Assembly: GCA_023313575.1 (NCBI GenBank)
Contig: JAJTTP010000029.1
Coordinates: forward strand, 1 to 64,000
Length of the DNA stretch: 64,000 bases
Source of the DNA: Eutypella sp. D-1
Lineage: Eukaryota > Ascomycota > Sordariomycetes > Xylariales > Diatrypaceae
Direction: 5' to 3'
Position numbers and translations under genes: made by a program. Position 1 is the stretch's first letter. Each line of letters starts with the position of its first letter. Of the stretch, positions 59,379 through 64,000 are shown piece after piece. Under the pieces are notes generated by a model. That model saw nothing but the letters and a program-made list of their open reading frames with translations. It made no database searches and had not been told where the DNA came from.

Positions 59379-61037
59379 CTAATCTTGTCCCCACAGAGTG
59401 CATTTCTCTGAAGCGTCCCGAATCATACGCTCATGTGCTGGGCTCCTAACGGTCGCCTTTATTGGGAACGGCGCTCCGATGCCGGGAGTATCGACTTTAG
59501 TTGCAGCGTCGAACTCCCCGACGGGGAGGATGTCGAAGCAGTAGAAAAGACGGGCAAATGCCAGGAAGATCTCTTTCTGTGCAAGCTTGTAGCCCACGCA
59601 CGACCTTTTCCCGGCGGCGAACGCAAAATGCCAGAGGCCCTGCCCCACGCCCGCATCGCCCCCAACTCCCTGCTGCTGCTGATCGATGCCAGGCTGATCG
59701 AGCCAACGCTCAGGGTAGAAGTCTGCCGCCCTTTCCCGACCCTGCCTGTTCACGGCTAGCATGTTCACCATAAATTCAGTTCCTGCGGGGAGATGATATC
59801 CCTCAATTGCAAGGTCCTCGGTCAACACGCGGGGCGGGAGGAGTGGGACCACCGGCCGCCATCTGAGGGCCTCCTTAACGAGGGCACAGGTATATGGTAG
59901 GTCAGGCATGTCGTCCAGGGTCGGGAGTCGAAGGGACTCTGTCCCGCAAAGACGATCAAGCTCCTCACGCGCACGCTGTATTGCCTCAGGGTATGCCACG
60001 CAGGCCGCGATTCCAGTGTGCATAGTTATTCGCGTATTATCGCTCCCCGCCGCCATGACAGCCATGATGAGATACATCGCCTCATCCTCGGTGCCGCTGA
60101 ATTCTCTTATGACGGAGTCGAGGAAGGATGGCTCGGCATCCCGGTTCGTTAAGCCCTTCATCCCTGTCCACCAATGCTTGAAGACGTTGTAGTGGAACGT
60201 CCCTACCTTCTCCCATTGCGGGCGCCAGGGCTGCATGAACTTAGGTAGCAGACTCAGCTGCGGAAAGAAGTCAACCATGCTCTTGCTAATAGATTGTATG
60301 AAGGAGATGGTGACCTCCTGCAGGTCATTAAGCTCCTGTTTCGACTTGTCGATTGTGTTGTTGGTGATGACCTTATACACAATGGCAATAGCGTAACGAT
60401 AGTGATGCGCATACCAATCGTCGGGTTCATCTAGGTAGGCACGGAGTAGCCCGAGGCTGGCGTCCTCTACGATCGGCCCATGGTTTGCCGAGGGTGCGCC
60501 CATGATGAACTGGTGCACAAGACGTCGGCCGTCCTTCCAGTCCGCGGCGCTCTTCAGAAAAGGGCGCAGGTCCCGGCTGACGAGCCCCCCGACGATGGGA
60601 AGATACGGCCTTTCGTGTGTATATTTCGTTCGTTTGGCGAAGATCTCGTTGAGCATGCGCCCGCTGTTGATTAAAACCCATGTCTTCGAGCCCATACTTA
60701 GCGTGGCCAGCTCTCCATGTCGAGCCTGCTCCATAACCTGGTGTTGCGGGCAAAGCGCCGTCAGTGAGCAGTTCATGGGCTCTACGCGCGAGATGGTACT
60801 TACCCATGACTTTGCCCGCCCGCTGTTTCGTGCCCGGAGCCAACTTCGCAAACTCCCAAAGAGCAGCTCCCCGTGGGGTCCCGGCGGCATAACATATTGC
60901 TTGCCAAAAAAGAATCCCTTCTTATGAGGCGGAAGAAGCGAGGTAAATAATGCCGTACATAGAAAAGATATGAACACAGTGAGAATTACCACATACAGCG
61001 AATAGCTATATGTGTCCATCGTAGCGACATCTATCAT
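59379..61037 (-). CDS. Cytochrome P450 monooxygenase
   Basis: Exons 61037-60804 and 60737-59379 give 530 residues. The frame is open through the 66-bp intron (60738-60803), but it has GTAAGT and CACCAG ends, and removal joins 'SGRAKSW' to 'VMEQARHGELATLSMG', the normal P450 beta-sheet region. An N-terminal membrane anchor ('YVVILTVFISFLCTALFTSLL') precedes a Pro-rich hinge 'MPPGPHGE'. Further marks are 'AAGSDNTRI' (I-helix), 'EALRWRP' (ExxR), 'FYPERWLD' and the heme loop 'FAAGKRSCVG' with its Cys at about 458. An alternative start is Met at 61019. It resembles the CYP families common in fungal secondary metabolism (for example 'oxidoreductase... O-methylsterigmatocystin-like' annotations), but subfamily is not claimed. 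It likely acts on the product of the neighbouring prenyltransferase pathway. Confidence 0.92.
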   Translation of the reverse strand: MIDVATMDTYSYSLYVVILTVFISFLCTALFTSLLPPHKKGFFFGKQYVMPPGPHGELLFGSLRSWLRARNSGRAKSWVSTISRVEPMNCSLTALCPQHQVMEQARHGELATLSMGSKTWVLINSGRMLNEIFAKRTKYTHERPYLPIVGGLVSRDLRPFLKSAADWKDGRRLVHQFIMGAPSANHGPIVEDASLGLLRAYLDEPDDWYAHHYRYAIAIVYKVITNNTIDKSKQELNDLQEVTISFIQSISKSMVDFFPQLSLLPKFMQPWRPQWEKVGTFHYNVFKHWWTGMKGLTNRDAEPSFLDSVIREFSGTEDEAMYLIMAVMAAGSDNTRITMHTGIAACVAYPEAIQRAREELDRLCGTESLRLPTLDDMPDLPYTCALVKEALRWRPVVPLLPPRVLTEDLAIEGYHLPAGTEFMVNMLAVNRQGRERAADFYPERWLDQPGIDQQQQGVGGDAGVGQGLWHFAFAAGKRSCVGYKLAQKEIFLAFARLFYCFDILPVGEFDAATKVDTPGIGAPFPIKATVRSPAHERMIRDASEKCTLWGQD

Positions 61038-62908
61038 AGTGACGGTAGTCTAACGATTGTTCTGCTCAGTGGACGAGAGCGTGTGAGCACACACGGCAAG
61101 CTTCAGCAGGTCATGAGGAGAAGTCCCTCTTCGCAACGATCAGGTGGACATGCTTAGGCTTTACTCATACAATTCACCATCGTCCAAAAAACCATCCACC
61201 CCTGAATATTGGGGTCCAAAACAACTCCACCCCCTCCCCTGCGGCGCCGCTTTTCGTGGACCATGCCAACGGTAATGCATCACTAGCCAGCAATTAGTAA
61301 GTCGTAGGCACGGGAAATAAGTTAGTAGGACCAGCTTCTCCCATTACCAGGGATTCCACAGGCTCATTTCTTGTGTCCACGATTTTGATTAGGTAGTCAT
61401 CCACACAAGATCTTACGCTTTTGGCGCCATTATCCACTGTCTTCTCCCCAGCCGAAGCAAGGATGTCATTTCTCCTAGTCTCGGCGATTTAGTTGCCATG
61501 TCCAGACCACACTTCTCGTGATCATGTTGAAGAACCATGGCCGATGGACGATATTTGATACAACCTAGTCATAGTAAACTTTATCTGTACGGAATCCTGA
61601 GCCTAAATCATTATTAGGGCCTGATAAAAACTCTCAATATTTACCTTGCGAATTTGATCCTGGACTCCTATGCAGTACCATCCTAGACAGACGACTATCA
61701 CCCTGGCTGCTGTTGAGCGTAAGAGCCGAGATGTAGCAAGCATCACACTTACTCCACCATACTAGTCTCGGATGGATGATGACAAGGAATATTACTTGAA
61801 GATCCACACTGAACGCCTATCAGAGCAATCGTATACCAGGTGATGTCTAGGGTGCCCATTTTATTTTAACCTTTCTCGCGTAGCGTTTCTTCCTTCAACA
61901 TCGTGCTGATACGCATACATATCCAATACCAACCAAGTTGATATGCTGGTTAAGTAGCATTGACTAAAAAGCTAGTAATATAAGACACCTCGAGCAAGCA
62001 ATATAGTTGCATCACTTGCACTGCCTAGGCTTCGGTGCATGTGAGTCGAACGTATGAGTAAGACGTGAGGAGACGCAAACCCTCCAGGGCTGGGTGTATT
62101 GCTAGTGGTCTAGATACGTTATGGGCTGCATTCATGAAGGCTCAGCAACTTACTATCATGTCGCAATGGGTAAGGTATCGCGGACAAGTCCTCGAAAACT
62201 TATGTATCATTATCTTCTACACAATGTGACCTAGGCCTGCAGGACCCTATAGGCTTTGAGACATTTTCGCACAACCCCCACTTTGGACAGACCCATTCCT
62301 CCTGAGAACTACTTTGTGGAATCTGACAGTTTCTTCCTGCAGATGTGATATGGAGTCACGACAACGTCCTTTCAGAATAGGGATAGACTAAGCACCAGTT
62401 TAGTAATCACTAATGTGTGTGACTGGAGAAGGCGGGCATCGAGGAAGATTTTGGGAGTACACGAGAGTAGTGGCGTCATTCCGAAAGTCCGATGCAGCTC
62501 GGAATGCCCGATATATGGTAGAGCCTCGTAGTAATTGAAGTTGATCCAACGGCTCAAGCGGTACCGAGAGTCGATGTCTGACTTAATGAAGCTAGAAGAT
62601 CGTCCCCTGTGTCAGAAGAGGCGGCTAGACGGCCGGCAGTTCGGTACCCATCTTCATGGTAAGACCTTGTCACATAAAGGTGCTCAAGAATTCCCGCTAC
62701 TTAACTACCGAGGATTGAACTACGGCTTACACGGTGTAGAGACTAATCAGCTTGGCTTCATCCTCTCAAACGGTCTCTCGTCTTGCTTAAACCTCAGTGA
62801 CTCCTGGTCGTCCATTGCAGTTAGAAAGCCCAGTAGGCAAGAGACTTGTAAACCTTTGCAACCACTCACCAGAGACTACGCTTGCACTTTGTCTAGAGAA
62901 TCGCGAAC
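61038..62908. other. Intergenic region, divergent promoters of P450 and prenyltransferase
   Basis: 1.9 kb between head-to-head starts. The frame at 62535-63170 overlaps the prenyltransferase start out of frame and is spurious. No other gene seen. Confidence 0.5.
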
Positions 62909-63994
62909 ATGGCTTCTACGACCATTGCCAGATCCCAGTCGTCGGAGATCCGAGCACGGCCGGCCAGATCGACAACTTACCAGGAGGAATCTCCATCAAC
63001 ATCCCAGAAAGTACCGCCCTCCAGCATCAACTACTTCCCTCATCTGCCGCCATACTATCACCCTACGACAGGGGTACTGTCCAAGCTCCCTTCGCCATGG
63101 ATCCCGTATGCGCAGCTCATGCGCATTGACCGCCCGGCGGGACTTTACGCCTTCTACTTCCCCTATCTGATAGGCATCATGCACGCAGCGTGTATTTCGC
63201 CCACCACGCCCGAGCTCTCTACCGTTCTCAAGCTCGCTGGTATCCTCCTGCCCTACAATGTTCTCCTGCGCGGTGCGGCATGCTGCTGGAATGACACCGT
63301 GGACCAGGACTTCGACAGGCAAGTTGAGCGGTGCCGCCACCGGCCGGTGGCACGGGGTGCGGTGTCGACCACGCAGGCTCACCTCTTCACCCTTGCCCTC
63401 TTGGCAGCTCAATACCCGATTCTGGCGGCCTACTTCCCGGCCGCCTGCGGCGTGCATGCACTGATAGCTGACGTGCTGTTTGGCATCTACGCGCTCATGA
63501 AGCGCGTCACCTACTATCCGCAGGTAGTGCTCGGCTTTCCGTTCGCCTGGGCCATCCTGTTCTGCTGCGCGGCGCTGGGCACGGATCCGTTAAGTGGATC
63601 AGCTCTGGCTCCAACCGCGGCTCTCTTCGCCGCGAACATCCTTTGGACCATCACGTATGATACCATCTATGCCCACCAGGACATCGCGGACGATGAGAAC
63701 GCCGGCGTGAAGAGCATGGCGGTGCGCTTCAAGAATAGCACCAAGCTTCTGGCAAGCGTCCTGTCCGTTGGCCAAGTTGGGCTCCTTGCGCTCTCTGGTC
63801 TATGGGCGGGCTTCGGGCCTGTTTATTATGTTGGTACTGTGGGTGGTGTTGCGGTTGCTATGGCGTATTATATCTGGGATGTCGACCTCAAGAACCCGGC
63901 AAGCTGTGGCGCCTGGTTTCACAGACAGTTCTGGGTTGTAGGCATTGCGTTTATGTGCGGACTTGTTGGAGAGTATGCTACGCGACTTGTGTAG
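62909..63994 (+). CDS. UbiA-type aromatic prenyltransferase
   Basis: Integral membrane enzyme that transfers an isoprenoid chain to an aromatic or quinone-like acceptor. Single exon of 361 residues, complete, ending six bases before the window edge. Both Asp-rich diphosphate/Mg sites are present: 'NDTVDQDFDRQVERCRHRP' at about 128-146 and 'YDTIYAHQDIADDENAGVKS' at about 249-268. The opening 'YAQLMRIDRPAGLYAFYFPYLIG' is the usual first helix. The N-terminal 50 residues are Ser/Thr/Arg-rich and could be a weak mitochondrial targeting signal, so mitochondrial COQ2 is an alternative. The P450 and GMC genes beside it, and the close match to cluster-type enzymes in the 'PPTTGVLS' lead, favour a meroterpenoid pathway enzyme. 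Confidence 0.92.
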   Translation: MASTTIARSQSSEIRARPARSTTYQEESPSTSQKVPPSSINYFPHLPPYYHPTTGVLSKLPSPWIPYAQLMRIDRPAGLYAFYFPYLIGIMHAACISPTTPELSTVLKLAGILLPYNVLLRGAACCWNDTVDQDFDRQVERCRHRPVARGAVSTTQAHLFTLALLAAQYPILAAYFPAACGVHALIADVLFGIYALMKRVTYYPQVVLGFPFAWAILFCCAALGTDPLSGSALAPTAALFAANILWTITYDTIYAHQDIADDENAGVKSMAVRFKNSTKLLASVLSVGQVGLLALSGLWAGFGPVYYVGTVGGVAVAMAYYIWDVDLKNPASCGAWFHRQFWVVGIAFMCGLVGEYATRLV

Positions 63995-64000
63995 ATTTTG

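Noticed and set aside
60738..60803. Reading the P450 as one uninterrupted 552-residue protein
   Set aside because: The 22 extra residues fall inside a conserved P450 region and have perfect GTAAGT/CAG intron ends; removing them restores the family alignment.
62535..63170. 211-codon frame before and over the prenyltransferase start
   Set aside because: It overlaps the prenyltransferase out of frame, becomes Arg/Ser/Pro-rich noise there, and has no domain.

Overview
This window looks like nuclear DNA from a filamentous ascomycete, most likely a Pezizomycotina species and probably a Sordariomycete. That is an inference from several things: genes with short 50-150 bp GT-AG introns, an AT-saturated block that looks like repeat-induced point mutation (RIP), and typical families such as WSC proteins, a BIM1-like copper protein, an RNase T1 relative, a Pth11/rhodopsin-like membrane protein and a SesB-like hydrolase. 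I found no tRNA, rRNA or CRISPR array. Genes are well spaced and intergenic stretches are long.

Layout. 1-2470 is a RIP-like AT-rich relic of repeats, followed by gene-poor DNA with one disrupted membrane-protein gene (3977-5058). 9.3-19.4 kb is a conserved housekeeping block: a Dip5-like amino acid permease, the replication factor SLD2, a RING/TOPORS-like E3 ligase and a large disordered protein. 20.3-30.2 kb holds a small protein with six Cys-Pro motifs and then four proteins of the secretory route: a WSC domain protein, a guanyl-specific RNase, a BIM1/X325-like copper protein with a membrane anchor and a GPI-like surface protein. 31.5-33.2 kb encodes a vacuolar amino acid transporter. 33.2-37.5 kb is almost empty apart from a broken small-secreted-protein relic.

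The most unusual locus is 37.5-40.0 kb. A spliced five-exon gene encodes a SesB-like alpha/beta hydrolase whose C-terminus carries three 18-residue Gly/Asn/Gln repeats. Divergently transcribed from it, 837 bp away, a 111-residue protein carries two copies of the same repeat, then a Pro-rich linker and a single C-terminal membrane helix. Four positions are invariant in all five repeat units. This fits the logic of fungal amyloid-signalling cell-death modules, in which a shared motif templates partner proteins, but the pairing and the motif need searching before they can be called new.

41.6-51.7 kb returns to conserved or hypothetical genes: eIF2A, a tail-anchored-like protein, an anoctamin/TMEM16 protein and a Cys-containing soluble hypothetical protein. 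From about 53 kb to the right edge lies what looks like one side of a terpenoid or meroterpenoid biosynthetic cluster: a rhodopsin-like membrane protein, a GMC oxidoreductase, a cytochrome P450 and a UbiA-type prenyltransferase that ends six bases before the window does.
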